A DNA stretch of 64,000 bases from Seiridium cupressi (taxonomy: Eukaryota > Ascomycota > Sordariomycetes > Amphisphaeriales > Sporocadaceae). How positions within the stretch are numbered: the first letter of the stretch is position 1; every line of letters starts with the position of its first letter. The position numbers and the translations under genes were made by a program. The notes under the pieces were generated by a model, which was given only the letters and a program-made list of their open reading frames with translations, did not search any database and was not told where the DNA came from. Where the stretch lies: NCBI GenBank assembly GCA_036674765.1, contig JARVKI010000062.1, positions 186,001 through 250,000 of the forward strand, read 5' to 3'. Below are positions 46,375-57,590 of the stretch, piece after piece.

Positions 46375-46523
46375 TGAAACAGGTGGCCCAGCTACCCTCT
46401 TTTCGGGCTTCCCAGCCACACAGACATGTACAAATACTAAACTATCTCCTCTCTTTTTACTTCTTTCTCTGATACATAATCAATCAACCCATTTACCCCT
46501 TATAACCTTTGTCTATCTTAACA
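46375..46523 (-). repeat. Dispersed repeat, copy A (inverted relative to 57441-57590)
   Basis: The reverse complement of this segment matches 57441-57590 over about 150 bp, sharing for example GGCTGGGAAGCCCGAAAAGA, GGGCCACCTGTTTCA and GTATCAGAGA. Most differences are transitions; copy A usually has T (or A on the other strand) where copy B has C (or G), often in CpA context. On the plus strand copy A resembles a promoter and CT-rich leader. Probably a duplicated 5' region or small element that has suffered RIP-like mutation. Confidence 0.75.
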
Positions 46524-46556
46524 TTACCCGGCAACACACTTGCAACTAGCCTATGA

Positions 46557-46841
46557 GTACGTAGGTACGGGCGAGATCTTCATCCCAAATTCATTACCGA
46601 CAAGGACCTGATCAAATACAATGCCGACGGAGAGCCGGGCTTATACACTGTGGAGGTAGCTCCGAGCGACATACCACGAGCCAAGGTCAGCAACGGAGGA
46701 ACTAGTACGGCCGGTGTTAGCATATACGCGTGGAAGGATGAGAAGTTTCTAGGAAAGTGGAGCCCTGGTCGGATCGAGCGTCTCGGAATTGTTGGATATA
46801 AACCGCATCGCACGGCGACGATGCTCGCAACAGATAATTGA
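46557..46841 (+). pseudogene. Possible terminal exon or gene remnant, unrecognised
   Basis: The frame is open from 46557 to TGA 46839-46841 and reads like protein (KFITDKDLIKYNADGEPG, then SNGGTSTAGVSIYAWKDEKF). There is no in-frame ATG before 46650, and the codons just upstream contain stops. A CT-rich leader (part of repeat copy A) and ATG 46553 lie immediately before, but ATG-AGT-ACG-TAG closes at once. I do not recognise the family. It may be a decayed short gene whose promoter is repeat copy A. Confidence 0.35.
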
Positions 46842-47191
46842 GGCTTAGGTATTTTGATAGGACAGGTGAGGGAGTTCCAAAATCTATCATGCAGTGTATA
46901 GTATTATCGGGGAAATTTTCAAACCAATTCGAGAGAGAATTGCGCGCCATGCATTCCGAAACTGGAAAAATACAGTCTACAGCCACGTAGAGGTCATCAA
47001 CGTTGATCATCGATACCGGCTTGATTCTATCATTACTCTATCAACTAATAACACGTCAATCACAATAGCATAGATTTATTTTGCACCTGCTGCAGAATCT
47101 ATTCGTTCAATAGCTGGCTGAGAAGATATCTAGCACGCCATCTCGCCAAGTGTGAAATCATGGATTCTTGGGGTCTTAATCCTGCGGACTT

Positions 47192-49170
47192 TCACCCATT
47201 CAATATGACATCTGCCGCCTTCTCACTCACCATGAAGATCGGCGCTTGTATGAAGATGCCAGGAATCGATGGAAACACACTTGCATCGACCACCCGAAGA
47301 CCGTCTACTCCTCGGACCCTGAAACTAGAGTCAAGTACCGCATACTCATCATCGTCTGCTCCTATAGGGCAGGAACAGGATGCATGATGACCCCACGCGC
47401 GATCCTTGATATACTCTCCAATGTCTTCATCCGACGCAATCTCAGGGCCGGGGCTCTCCTCCACAAACATGTCACCGCCCAAGATAGCGTAGTTGTTGTA
47501 TTCGGCCAGGGCTTGGCGGGACATGTTGATTGCCTGCACCATTGCTTGCAAGTCCAAGTTGTCAACTCCACCCTCTGTTGTTCCGGTGTCGAAATAATTG
47601 AAGTTAATCATGGGCGGATCCAGGGGATCTGACGACCGCAATTGGACGGTCCCGGCTCGGTTGCGAGTGTGCGCTTTCAGTGTGTACCACGAGAAGTGAG
47701 AATGATCAGCTACCGCCGCATCACCCCACTGCGGGAAGTATCCGGTAAAGTCGACGGGGCCGCCGAAGATATAGAGGTCAATGTTCGGTGTTGACGCGTA
47801 GTGCGAGTTCACGGCCATTGTAGCAGCTAGGCCATCTGTAGCGTATGCCCCACGTTGAGCAAGGATATAAGGATTATCCTGCCACTTGGTTAGGCAAGCA
47901 TCGTGCGGTTTCATGTCAAACGTGCAGCCGTCGAGAATAGAAAAGTCTTTGCCGTGCTTGACGTTCACGGGGATCTCATAACGATCCTGCATGTTCCGCC
48001 CGACACCCGGCAGGTCCCTCACAACAGTGATGTTGAAAGCTTCTAGCTCTTCTTGGGGGCCTATACCGCTGAGCTTGAGCAATTGTGGAGTGTTGAATGC
48101 ACCTCCTGATACGATGACTTCTTGCGATGCGGTTGCAGATCCCGGGGTGCCCTGCGAGCCGCTCAAGGGGCTCGCACGATAGAGATATTCGCCATCCAAG
48201 AATTGTACTCCTGTCGCTTTTGGCACTGCCTCGCTAGTATTGAAGTCAATCTTGGTAACGAAACGGTTTTGACGAACATCCAGCGGATAGCCCTGTTGGA
48301 CAGTGGAGGCAATGAAATCGCGGACTGATACGCGGGTCCCTTCGTTCATGATAAGCGGAATCTGGAAGAAGCCTGGGAGAGAATCTCGGGCTGGGTCTAG
48401 CCGGCTATTCGGATCATTAAGTAGAGTGTTTCCAAGACCCGTAACTGCATTGAGAGGATCAGGTCCGACTCCCATAACGGCAGCGCCACCAGCAAGATGC
48501 TGTGTCAGCGTGAGGTCGTCCAGAAGGATAGTTGGATCAGTCGGCTCGTGCGGCTGCCACTCGTACACTTTGTCCAAGTACTGTTCCATGTTTGTGGCTG
48601 CCCAACTGTAAATGAGATGTTAACATTCATAAAAGTTGAGTTGGTTATTCAAGGATGAACTCACGAATCATCGCCAGTGATCTGCGCAATTCCATCCCAG
48701 TCACTAGCATGCGGCGTGATCCATATCAACGCATTGTGTGACACGCATCCTCCCAGAGTTCCAGCGCGTGGGTACAGTATACCCAGTGGTGTGGAGTCAG
48801 CAGGGGGATCAGGCCCAACGTGATACTCGGACGATCCAGTTTCGTAAGTGTATTTGGGATCTCTCTGCGCACGGGTCTGATCTTGGTAATGGTTGACGAA
48901 TATGTCCCATCTTATTTTAGGATCTTGGGTCACGGCTGCTTGGTACCCTGGCACACTGATGTTGACATTTCCGTTTTGATCGTTCCCAGCTTCGATCAGG
49001 AGAGTTTTGTGGCCAGCCATAGCAAGCCGACAGGCGAGCGGACCACCGCCGGCACCACTTCCGATGACAATATACTCATAATCAAGTACGTCATCTTGTC
49101 GCTGCTCAATGGGTGTTGTGCAAACTGAGCTTGAGAGAAGAAGTACGAGTATACGTCCTAGTAGGTTCAT
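47192..49170 (-). CDS. Secreted GMC (glucose-methanol-choline) oxidoreductase
   Basis: FAD-dependent alcohol or sugar oxidase/dehydrogenase, 639 aa from two exons (intron 48606-48664). The start ATG 49170 opens a signal peptide (MNLLGRILVLLLSSSVC). The dinucleotide-binding motif IGSGAGGGPLACRLA lies at about residues 35-49, followed by LLIEAG and GTLGGCVSHNALIW. The GMC signature GAFNTPQLLKLSGIGP and the C-terminal active-site region WGHHASCSCPIG, then VRGVDGLRVVDASVFPSIPG, are intact. It belongs to the fungal group containing aryl-alcohol-oxidase-like and versicolorin-B-synthase-like enzymes; the substrate is not predictable. It is divergent from the haem-thiolate peroxidase, which could use peroxide made by a GMC oxidase (inference). 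Confidence 0.9.
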
Positions 49171-49881
49171 GGCTGTATGAAATGTATGTAGTTGCTCCTA
49201 GTGACAACAAAGCAGTCTTCTCGAGGAAGAATAAAGGCCGATTCTAGAGGGCGATGGAACTCCTCGAACTTTTCGACTGAATCGTTTCAGGCCCACCAAG
49301 AGTTGAAGGCTTTTGTTAGGCTTCCGGTTCCTTGATTCTTGCTTTACCAGCCGGGACCTATCTATATTATCACATTGACGTCACATACTTCAATGGACAA
49401 TAAAATAGCTGTATAAGTACCGTCTCGGATACAGGAGATGCCGTCTTGTAGTGACTACACTAGCAACGACATTTGCTGCATGTTACTGTGTTCGTGCCAC
49501 ATGTTACTCCCCAGACGAGCCGAAAGACATGTGCACCAGGTATAGTCTCTGGGGAAGCCTCGGCCAGGAATTAGTGCTTGCAGTGAGCCGAGAAGCCCTC
49601 GAATCAACGACTATCCATACCTTGCCACTAATCCCATACTAAACTATGAGAAAGGGTTTAGTGGCCTATCCCCCGCAACGGCAGTTACAAGCTAGTGCCG
49701 GGTGGTTGACACACCTACGTCGTATGGTAACATCGTGGGAATCAATCCAGTCACGGGATATAAGCTGCGCTAGGCGTAATGACAAAGAATAGAACTATTG
49801 ATGATAAGGGTAAACCCCTAATACTGTCGAGAAATTTTGTTACAGCACTTTTAACTCCATTTCCTCTTAAAATCTGACAAG
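49171..49881. promoter_or_regulatory. Divergent promoter region, GMC oxidase / haem-thiolate peroxidase
   Basis: 711 bp, no supported gene. ATATAAG at 49758-49764 lies about 120 bp before the peroxidase ATG and is followed by a pyrimidine-rich leader (CCATTTCCTCTT), so it is a plausible TATA box. Shared control of the two oxidative genes is inferred from the layout. Confidence 0.45.
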
Positions 49882-51481
49882 ATGACTCGAATCTCTTCTA
49901 TCTGGCTTTTGAGTGCAGTTGTCGCATTCCCGTTCATAGCAGAACAGCCAGGCATTCGGAATACCCATTTACTCTCATCACGCCAACAAGTATATCAGCC
50001 ATCTTTTGTTCCATTAGGATGTGGTTGCCGCTAACGAAGAACTAGAGCGGTGGTTCTCAACCAGGTGGACCTGAAAGTTGCCCGTTCAACCCCAATCATC
50101 AAGACGCGCCAGCCGTCACAACCGGATTGTGAGATACCCTCACTCATATCCAAGCATTAATACTGAATATTCCCAGTCCCTATAACGGAGCTATTGGCGG
50201 ATTGCCGGGCAAGGGTATCGGCGGCTACCAAGTCCCAGCTCCTGGGGATGAGGCGCATCAATTCATTGCACCCACAGACCAAGACATTCGAGGACCATGT
50301 CCAGGATTGAATGCTGCGGCAAACCGTAAGTATTCAGCTCGCCGCCCTACGTTCCTTACAATACTGATTCACCTAGATGGTTTCCTGGCCCGCGACGGAG
50401 TTACCAATTATGGAGAGCTAGTCGATGCCGTGCAGAATGTATACAACATGGGCTGGGATCTAGCCAACTTCCTTGCTGTGTTTTCAATCTTCGTAGCCGA
50501 CGGCGACATTACTACACAGAAACTCTCCATTGGATGTGACGCCACTACGCGCACATCTGTAAACCCAGTCTTGACGGGCAGCGAGCCTGGCCTTGATGGA
50601 CATGACAAATTCGAAGCCGACTCTTCCTTGACCCGCAATGATTATTTCCTAGCTGGGGGCGACAATTTTGATTTTAATGGCACGCTGTTTGAAATGATGA
50701 CAGAGTCAACGGGTGCGACTTTTGACCTCGATGGACTAGCGAAATATCGCTTTGAGCGATATCAGCAGAGTCGCGTAGAGAATCCTCAGTTGTACGTCCT
50801 TGCTTCCTGCTCCTCGCTTCCTGCAGCTCATAAGGCTGCCATACTGACTTGACACCTTTCCAGCTTCTTCGGACCGTTCGGTATATTTCAGCATGGTGCT
50901 GCATCTTTTGTCTATGAAATGTTTCCTAATGGGAATGATGGTTATCAGCCAAACCTTGCAAACACGGCAAGCTTGTATGAAATTGCTCCTACGGACTTGG
51001 GTTGCTTTACTGATAATAGTGATAGCTTTGGGGCGGAGAAACAGGATAACGGGACTTGGGCACACGTGCCGGAGCGGATCCCCGACAATTGGATCAATCG
51101 CGTCGCACCGTACACATTGGCGGATACAGTCGTCCAAATCCTAGTAAGTGGATCTCTGAGCTCTTCGCAGAAACCCCAACCCAGGCCTCCACTCACGCTA
51201 ATCATATCCAGGCAATGTATGGTCAATATCCAGTTGGTTTTGGGGGCAATGTCAACGGCGCCTTCGTGGGTATTGACTTCCCACCATATATTCAAGGCGG
51301 TAATCTAACCGCTGCGACTCCTGCGGATTTCACATGTCTACTTTATCAGTTTGTTTCTGTTGCGACCCCGTCAAGCTTTAACAGTGTGACAACGCCAACG
51401 GTTGAGGCTATCCAGTTTTTCCTGAACAGTCTTGGCGTGGATAATTTTACCAATCTCGGATGTGACATCCCATTAACATAG
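49882..51481 (+). CDS. Haem-thiolate peroxidase (chloroperoxidase-type, Peroxidase_2 family)
   Basis: Six exons (introns 49990-50045, 50129-50176, 50326-50376, 50792-50863, 51144-51211) give 434 aa. A signal peptide opens the protein (MTRISSIWLLSAVVAFPF). The proximal haem cysteine lies in GPCPGLNAAANHGFLARDG (about residue 105), the hallmark of the family. Further conserved pieces are SLTRNDYFLAGGDNFDFN and FFFGPFGIFQHGAAS. The typical distal acidic motif is represented by the EMMTEST region, but I cannot assign the catalytic Glu with certainty. Related proteins include chloroperoxidase and the StcC-like aromatic peroxygenases of secondary metabolism. It lies next to, and divergent from, the GMC oxidase. 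Confidence 0.9.
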
Positions 51482-54400
51482 TAGAATGTTAGGTACTTTG
51501 TAGGGCGTTGATATCCTAGTATATTAATAGCAACAAATCAACGATTGGCTAATAGCCACTGAGTCGCGATGTTTATAGCTGAATTCTACTGGTTGGATCT
51601 AAGGAATATAATAAATATTTCTGCGATTGCGATGTTGTGTAGCGTAATGAGATGTGTAATAAATAAAAAGGTACATTATCTCTTCGCCATCTCTATCCTC
51701 CGTGCAGTGGCGTGTATGAAACATGCTCATCTAGAAATCCCCTGGGCAAAGGCCAGCACAGGCGCGCTAGAATTAGATTGCATCATTCGGGCCAAAATCT
51801 CTGGGCTCCCGAAAGTACTTGCCGTGATGTGCGTTCCTGGCTCTCTTGGCTGGGCGGCTGCCGAAGCCTGCAGAAGGGTCACCACGAGCTCGTTCAAGAG
51901 ACATGATGGAAATTGAATGTTTTGTACATTGGTATGGTGGTAGTGGTAATCAATGGGCTTCCAAGATTTCTTGGCTGATAATCTTGGCTTAAATCTAGGC
52001 TTCTAGGGTGGAGCTTGTCGGGGCCAGAAACTGGATTTCTGCTATTAGAACCTTGAATGTTCGGAAACGGAATTCTTTGAGATACCCGTTTGTGTAGAGG
52101 TTATAGGAGCGAGAAATATTTCCAATGAGAAGTTTGAACTGCCAAGCCTCAATTGAATAACTGAAAACGAGACGAGAGTGGTGAGACTTGTTGTAGTCCA
52201 GGTGAAGTTTTGGTGATGAGATGAGTAGAAAATCGGGAGATATTCGGCTCGAGGAATTTGAATAAAGAAGTTTCGGGGTTCGCTCTTGCGCTCCAGAGTG
52301 TGTGTTTTCCTGTCATCAAAATTGTCGCTACTCGTAAAGGGATCTGTAGTCCCATGAAGTGTTCAACTCGGATGGTTTGCCTGATATATTCAAATTTAGT
52401 GATAAGGATTCTGCCGAGTCGTTTCGAGATGAAGCTTCATCTGCTGGACCTTCTCCCAGAAGCTCGTTAGTGAGACCAGGCTCGGGTGGCAGGGTTCACA
52501 TCTGATGGAGCCGTCTGGTTGCTTAAGATGGACTGAATGGTTGAACCGCCCAAGAGACCAAACTTAGAGGCACGTACTAACGTCGTAGTTTCTGGATTGC
52601 GGATTATTACGGAGAGAGATCCACGACAACCTTGTGAACGATCACCATGATGCTTGACGTGCTCTTTTAAGCCAAAAATAAGCTTAAATATGGCCACTGT
52701 TGCGTTAAAAGGTTTGAATCTCAGACACCATTAAGAACTTTCTTTTCGTCTCGATTCCGCATCACTATCATAGCGCCTACTTGGTTGGCAGGCAAAGCTC
52801 ACTCGCGAGCAAAAGTATTGGAAGTTCTCATCGATTAATTAGGCTGACGACTTTGAGCTACAATATCAAAGCTCTATTAGGCCGCGACACCGACCAATCA
52901 GTCTGAATAAAATCAGATTGCGGAAAGCACTTTCTGTGATTCATAAGTATCACGGATATTTTGACGCTGTTCTCATGTCAATCTGTATAACAGCCTTGAG
53001 CCAGTTGGAGCTTCTTATTGCTAAAAAGATCTTGGATTTTGACCCTTTAGAAACGGTCGCCCTTTCTTTCCTACCTAAGCAAGAACCTCTTAAGATAGCG
53101 CTTAATTGTAGTGTATTCTACCAAGTATATGAAGACGCACATGCACTTCGTCATGCCTTTTTTTCCCTATCAACGCATGGCCGCATAAGCAGAGGTCGGA
53201 GTATCATTCCTCTATTACCGATTCTATCTCGTTCCAGCCTCTTTCATATAAGTCTTTCACTATTAGGAGGGCAAGATGCAGAGGCTGGGCCATGTCACGA
53301 GTAGAGGGGAAAAAAAAAAGGGGGGGGGGGATCATCGCCATGCAGAATCAGTGATCAAACCGCGTGTATAGTACTACACCTCCACTCCCCTTCCGGTAAC
53401 AGGAACTCATACCTTTGCTTGATTAGCACACGCTTCCATACGTTGCCTCGGTGAGGCAAATAGCACCTCGCCAGCTGGCTACGAGTATCACTGTCGTGTA
53501 TCGTGAAACTACTCTTCCAACTCTCCACAACCCTTCCCTCCATTTGAGTGCGCATTACTGCAAGTTCCTTTAGTAAGAGCTCCTTCATAACAATATTGAG
53601 ATTCAATTCCACACGCTATAGAATTTGGAAAATCATAGCGAATATAACATAGTTACTCTACGCCTACTGCTGTCTTATAACTTATCAATTCTATATGACT
53701 GATGGTTTGTTCGTGACCTTCACTCAGAACGTTCTCCGTGTTACTCTCTGACCTTGTCGCCAATTTCTGGTTGGTTGATAGATATACAAATGAGCAGGCT
53801 AAGACACTCGGTAATCTTGTGGAGGCCCTCTGGCTATCTGAATCTTGTTAAGACTCGATTTGTTCTTGGAGTATCGCGTGAAAATTGTGCAGACACCGGG
53901 CTGGGAATGTGAATCCTATGGTATGGTGTTTTCAGGCCGTTCAGATATTCAGATAGAGGTCTATCGCACAGACCAGGTCCTAAGAATTTTCCAAACAAAT
54001 TAAAGTTTTGGTACCTATGCGGGCCCGCTGGAAACTCCTTCCCAACCATGTGCACCTCCAGACTAAACCTTGTTCCTTGCTTGAGCAGCTACCATTTTCT
54101 CCGCCCCCAACAACTATCCCAACCGGTCCGGGCTTGGCTTGTGCCGTTGTGAGAGGCGGTGGATTTAGTTCACAAGGCTTTCGGGTCACATTGACTACGG
54201 CAGTAACGACTATCTCCGCCGTATGTGGGGACGACTGTGTTGTTGTCGGTGCTGTGTGCCGTGAGTGGAGCCCGCTTCGGCGCCAGTTTTTGGTGGCGTA
54301 TTCTATTCCAACCACTCTCTCAATTCCGACTCCCACTCGTGCTGACGCTTGCCCGAGCAACTACATCCTGTTTAGCTCGGCACTCGGCGCATATTCCTAT

Positions 54401-54718
54401 TTCGCTGGAAGCAGGGGCAAACTCATAAACCCTATAGCGAATACTGCAAGGTAGTGAGGCACCTTTGAAGCTGCATACTACGTGCATAGAGTTGGGGGTA
54501 AATGCATTAAGGTGGAGCAGCTGCAAGCTTCGCTCTGATAAGATTTCGGGGCAGAGCTTTCACATCGCATATGTTATAGAAACTTCTTGAGGGTATTCGG
54601 ATGTCCGATGTTTGAGCTACTCTACCCTTGCCGCCTACTCCCCTTTTCACTGAGGCTGACCTATGTCTTCCATCCCTGGTCCTTCCCGTCTCTCAACTGA
54701 AACTAATCACTCTCGGCA
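51482..54718. other. 3.2-kb gene-poor, AT-rich region
   Basis: Frames at 52918-53304 (+), 53355-53612 (-) and 54008-54454 (+) / 53980-54360 (-) lack domains, starts and splice logic. The 54.0-54.4 kb part is open on both strands and may be compositional. A 10-A plus 10-G homopolymer run lies near 53307-53330. No gene called. Confidence 0.45.
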
Positions 54719-55702
54719 ATGGATTCCGGGTCACCTATCCCGGACGTCCTTAAAGACGTTCTTGCGACATTACATCGTCTTGAAAGACGCTTTGAGGATC
54801 AAAATGACCGTCTAAACACATTAGAATCCTCCTTGTCCGATACACGCACATTTTCGATGGGACGGACTGCAAGCATATCATCTCAACCTCGCTCGACAAA
54901 TTTAGAAAGACTGCCTTCACACGCCACCAAGCAGCTGCGCATGAGAGAAAGCAGGAAGTCCCCGCTTGAGCAGCATTATACAACAGCAATGACGACGTCT
55001 CTCATGAAGCCACGCAACCGCTTGGAACTTGACAGTCATTTTGGATTCGCAGAGCCCCTTCTTACGACCGATCACAATGGCTACCTTGGCACTAAAGGGG
55101 TGCAAGAGGGTCTACCACGGCTGGAATTGACAGATGACTGGGGCTTCATGTCGATCTACCCATCAAGGCTACTGTCGGGGGTGGAATTTGACATGCCACC
55201 AATTCCTCGGGCGCCAGGGTTGGTGCACGACATTCAGCGAATTCGCATCCCCGAAATCGAACACGATGTGGCCAATGATCCAATGCAAACCACCAGTTGC
55301 AAAGACATGTCTACACCGGCGCTCTCGGTCTGTAACGCATCACCGAAACAGTCTTTGTCTGAAAGTCACCGCTCTGCGAGTACTGCGCCGACATCCATAA
55401 TCCCAGCAACGGTTAGAAGTCAACAAGGTGACGCGCCTACTGAAGCCGCATCCCATGCTCAAGGAAGTTTTAAGCAATTAAGGGAGAAGTCTGAGCAAAT
55501 GCCACCCAAAAACAGGCCTACCATCATTGTGGACAAAGGAGGCCTGCTAGCGACGGAGTCAACTACAGTACCGGGGTTATCGCCTATAAAAATGGCACAA
55601 AATAGGGCCAAGACCTGCATCTTAATCGTTCCAAGATTTCTGTCTTTAGTGACACGGAAGATGGTGGAGCAACAGATGAAAGGACTGGAGTCCAAATTAT
55701 GA
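54719..55702 (+). CDS. Hypothetical protein with short N-terminal coiled coil
   Basis: 327 aa, single exon, starting at ATG 54719 after a CT-rich leader. Residues about 8-40 (DVLKDVLATLHRLERRF..., LNTLESSL) have heptad spacing and predict a coiled coil. The rest is serine/threonine- and proline-rich with charged patches and looks largely disordered; the last 30 residues are basic (RFLSLVTRKMVEQQMKG). No catalytic motif or membrane segment. I do not recognise a family. It stands alone in a gene-poor area. Confidence 0.5.
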   Translation: MDSGSPIPDVLKDVLATLHRLERRFEDQNDRLNTLESSLSDTRTFSMGRTASISSQPRSTNLERLPSHATKQLRMRESRKSPLEQHYTTAMTTSLMKPRNRLELDSHFGFAEPLLTTDHNGYLGTKGVQEGLPRLELTDDWGFMSIYPSRLLSGVEFDMPPIPRAPGLVHDIQRIRIPEIEHDVANDPMQTTSCKDMSTPALSVCNASPKQSLSESHRSASTAPTSIIPATVRSQQGDAPTEAASHAQGSFKQLREKSEQMPPKNRPTIIVDKGGLLATESTTVPGLSPIKMAQNRAKTCILIVPRFLSLVTRKMVEQQMKGLESKL

Positions 55703-56759
55703 GAGAATTGGACATCCATCTGTGATGAACTTTGATGTGATGGGTGAGCATCATCTGCGAAGTTAAAACTCCGGGCTAGGAGGTTCCGTATCAGAAAAGA
55801 CCATGGTTGGAAGCTAAGCTAGTCACAACCAGATATTAACTAGAGAGTTTCTAGTTTCTTAGATTTACGTAGGTTCTGGCTCTACCGCCTTATGGACCAG
55901 TATCGGGGATGGAATTCGGTACGGCGAGCAGTGAGAGAAGACTACCTAGTGGTGGGAGGTTGCCGAAATACCGCCAGACATGAGAAGGCTGGTTTATCAT
56001 TATAGAAGAATAGTAGCAATCAACTCATATCTCTCTATGCAACAGCCACAACAATGGCAACGGTACAGTGTCAAAGGTTTCGACCTAGCATTGGCTGCAA
56101 AGAAAAACGCATGGATGATAGAAATTTCTCGGTTGAACCCATTTGTAGCTAGGTGCGAAAAAAGGAGTCATAAATTCAACGTAGGATGTAGTACATGATT
56201 GGTAAGACTTCCTTTAAGCAGGTCTATGTAGACATGTAACGGTTATCACGCGTCGAAAACGGCTACCGTAAGTTGCGCGAAACCATTTAACTTAATGGAC
56301 GTATTGCTCTTCACCACAGTGCTATGGTGACGACGACCAGGGTGATTAGTGCAAAGTCTTCAAAATCGATTCAAGGTCTTATTCCTGAGGTCTGGTATAT
56401 CTATCAAGAATGTCCGACCGTAGGATTCACGCGGTCTGGACTTGCATCTGCCTCCACGTGACTGAGAAGTCGCTTGTGGAAGTCGTGCCGTAACAAATTA
56501 GTGTTTCCAAGAGGCTCAGAGACCACGTGTAGCCCCCCCCCCCCCCGCCGGTTCTTACGCCAGTGGGTTCCATCAGCACATCGAAAAGGCGCTTCCTCAC
56601 GAATATCAAGCTTATACAAGCTTCCGCATGTGGAGTCGCGGTTCAGCCTTTAATATTTAAACCCTCGGAGACGTGTTTCAGTTTGAAGATGGCATGGCGA
56701 TGGCATCACCACCAAAGTATAGTCATTACCTCCCGACTTCACCTTGGTTTCCTGTTAAG
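55703..56759. other. Intergenic, poly-C tract
   Basis: About 1 kb with no supported gene. A run of about 16 C lies near 56531-56546 and makes glycine/proline-rich spurious frames on both strands. Confidence 0.5.
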
Positions 56760-57022
56760 ATGTACTTCACGCATCACTCGCCCTGTCCTTTGCCGCCCTC
56801 ACTGCGGCTCATCCCGGCCACGAGCGTGGGGAGTTTCTTAAGACTCTGGCCCAGCGCAATACCCAGCTGGCATGCCAACAAGCGTGCCCTAGACGCTTGC
56901 AGCGCTAAGCTTGAAGCTCTCCAACAGTGTGGTGTTGAGCGACGCTTGGCCGAGTTCAACCGCCAGCGAATCGCTCGTCCCATCGCTGTGAATGGGAAGT
57001 GGTCTACTATGAACAGTGTGTG
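56760..57022 (+). pseudogene. Intradiol ring-cleavage dioxygenase, N-terminal remnant
   Basis: A secreted fungal intradiol dioxygenase N-terminus is recognisable across two frame changes. ATG 56760 starts MYFT. A frame shift just after leads into SLALSFAALTAAHPGHERGE (signal peptide and HPG cleavage region). A second shift near 56877 leads into KRALDACSAKLEAL and RRLAEFNRQRIARP, the Cys/Arg-rich linker before the catalytic domain. The catalytic domain, with its iron-binding Tyr/His residues, was not found downstream. A truncated, frameshifted relic; the family assignment rests on the linker pattern only. Confidence 0.5.
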
Positions 57023-57440
57023 AAATATGAAGTTGAGCGAGAGATGTTCAGGTCGAGATGACTGCGACTGAACACTCAGAAGCACAGAGAGTAGGAACAT
57101 TCATCTAGGTTAATTAACCAGAGAACAACTTCGGAGTCAGGACACTGTTTACAAAGGTTAAACAAACACCCAAATGAGAGACTATGATAACATCAATACC
57201 TACCATCATGAGAAATTCCTATGCACTTATACTGGCCCGAAGTATATGAGACAATATTAAAGTTTTCTATACACCCAGTTCTGAGGTAGCAGTTAAGTTA
57301 TTCCAAGAACTACCAGTTGATTCGTTCTTATAAGAGAAAGACCTTGAACATACGTGATTGCAGCCAATTAAACCATCACAGGGCTCACCACTTGCGACAT
57401 GGATCCGTTGGAATGCGAGTTCATGAATGGTCACCGTCCT
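57023..57440. other. Intergenic, AT-rich
   Basis: No gene seen. It lies between the dioxygenase relic and the repeat copy B. Confidence 0.4.
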
Positions 57441-57590
57441 GTTGTCAAGATGGACGAAGGTTATGAGGGGTGAATTGATTGATTAGTTGGTTGAGTATCA
57501 GAGAGAGAAGTAGAAGGAGATAATCTAGTATATGTACATGTGTGTGTGGCTGGGAAGCCCGAAAAGAGGGTGGCTGGGCCACCTGTTTCA
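57441..57590 (+). repeat. Dispersed repeat, copy B
   Basis: About 150 bp matching the reverse complement of 46375-46523. This copy keeps C/G at most positions where copy A has T/A. Read on the minus strand it resembles a promoter and CT-rich leader. It is followed by ATG at 57424-57422 and a frame of about 12 codons ending at a GTGAGC donor-like site, with nothing recognisable beyond. Confidence 0.75.

Noticed and set aside
52918..53304. 128-codon plus-strand frame in AT-rich DNA
   Set aside because: Starts at a non-standard codon region, has no domain and lies in sequence that looks non-coding.
54008..54454. Possible 148-aa gene (plus) or 126-aa gene (minus)
   Set aside because: Both strands are open over the same bases, which points to composition rather than coding; no domain on either.
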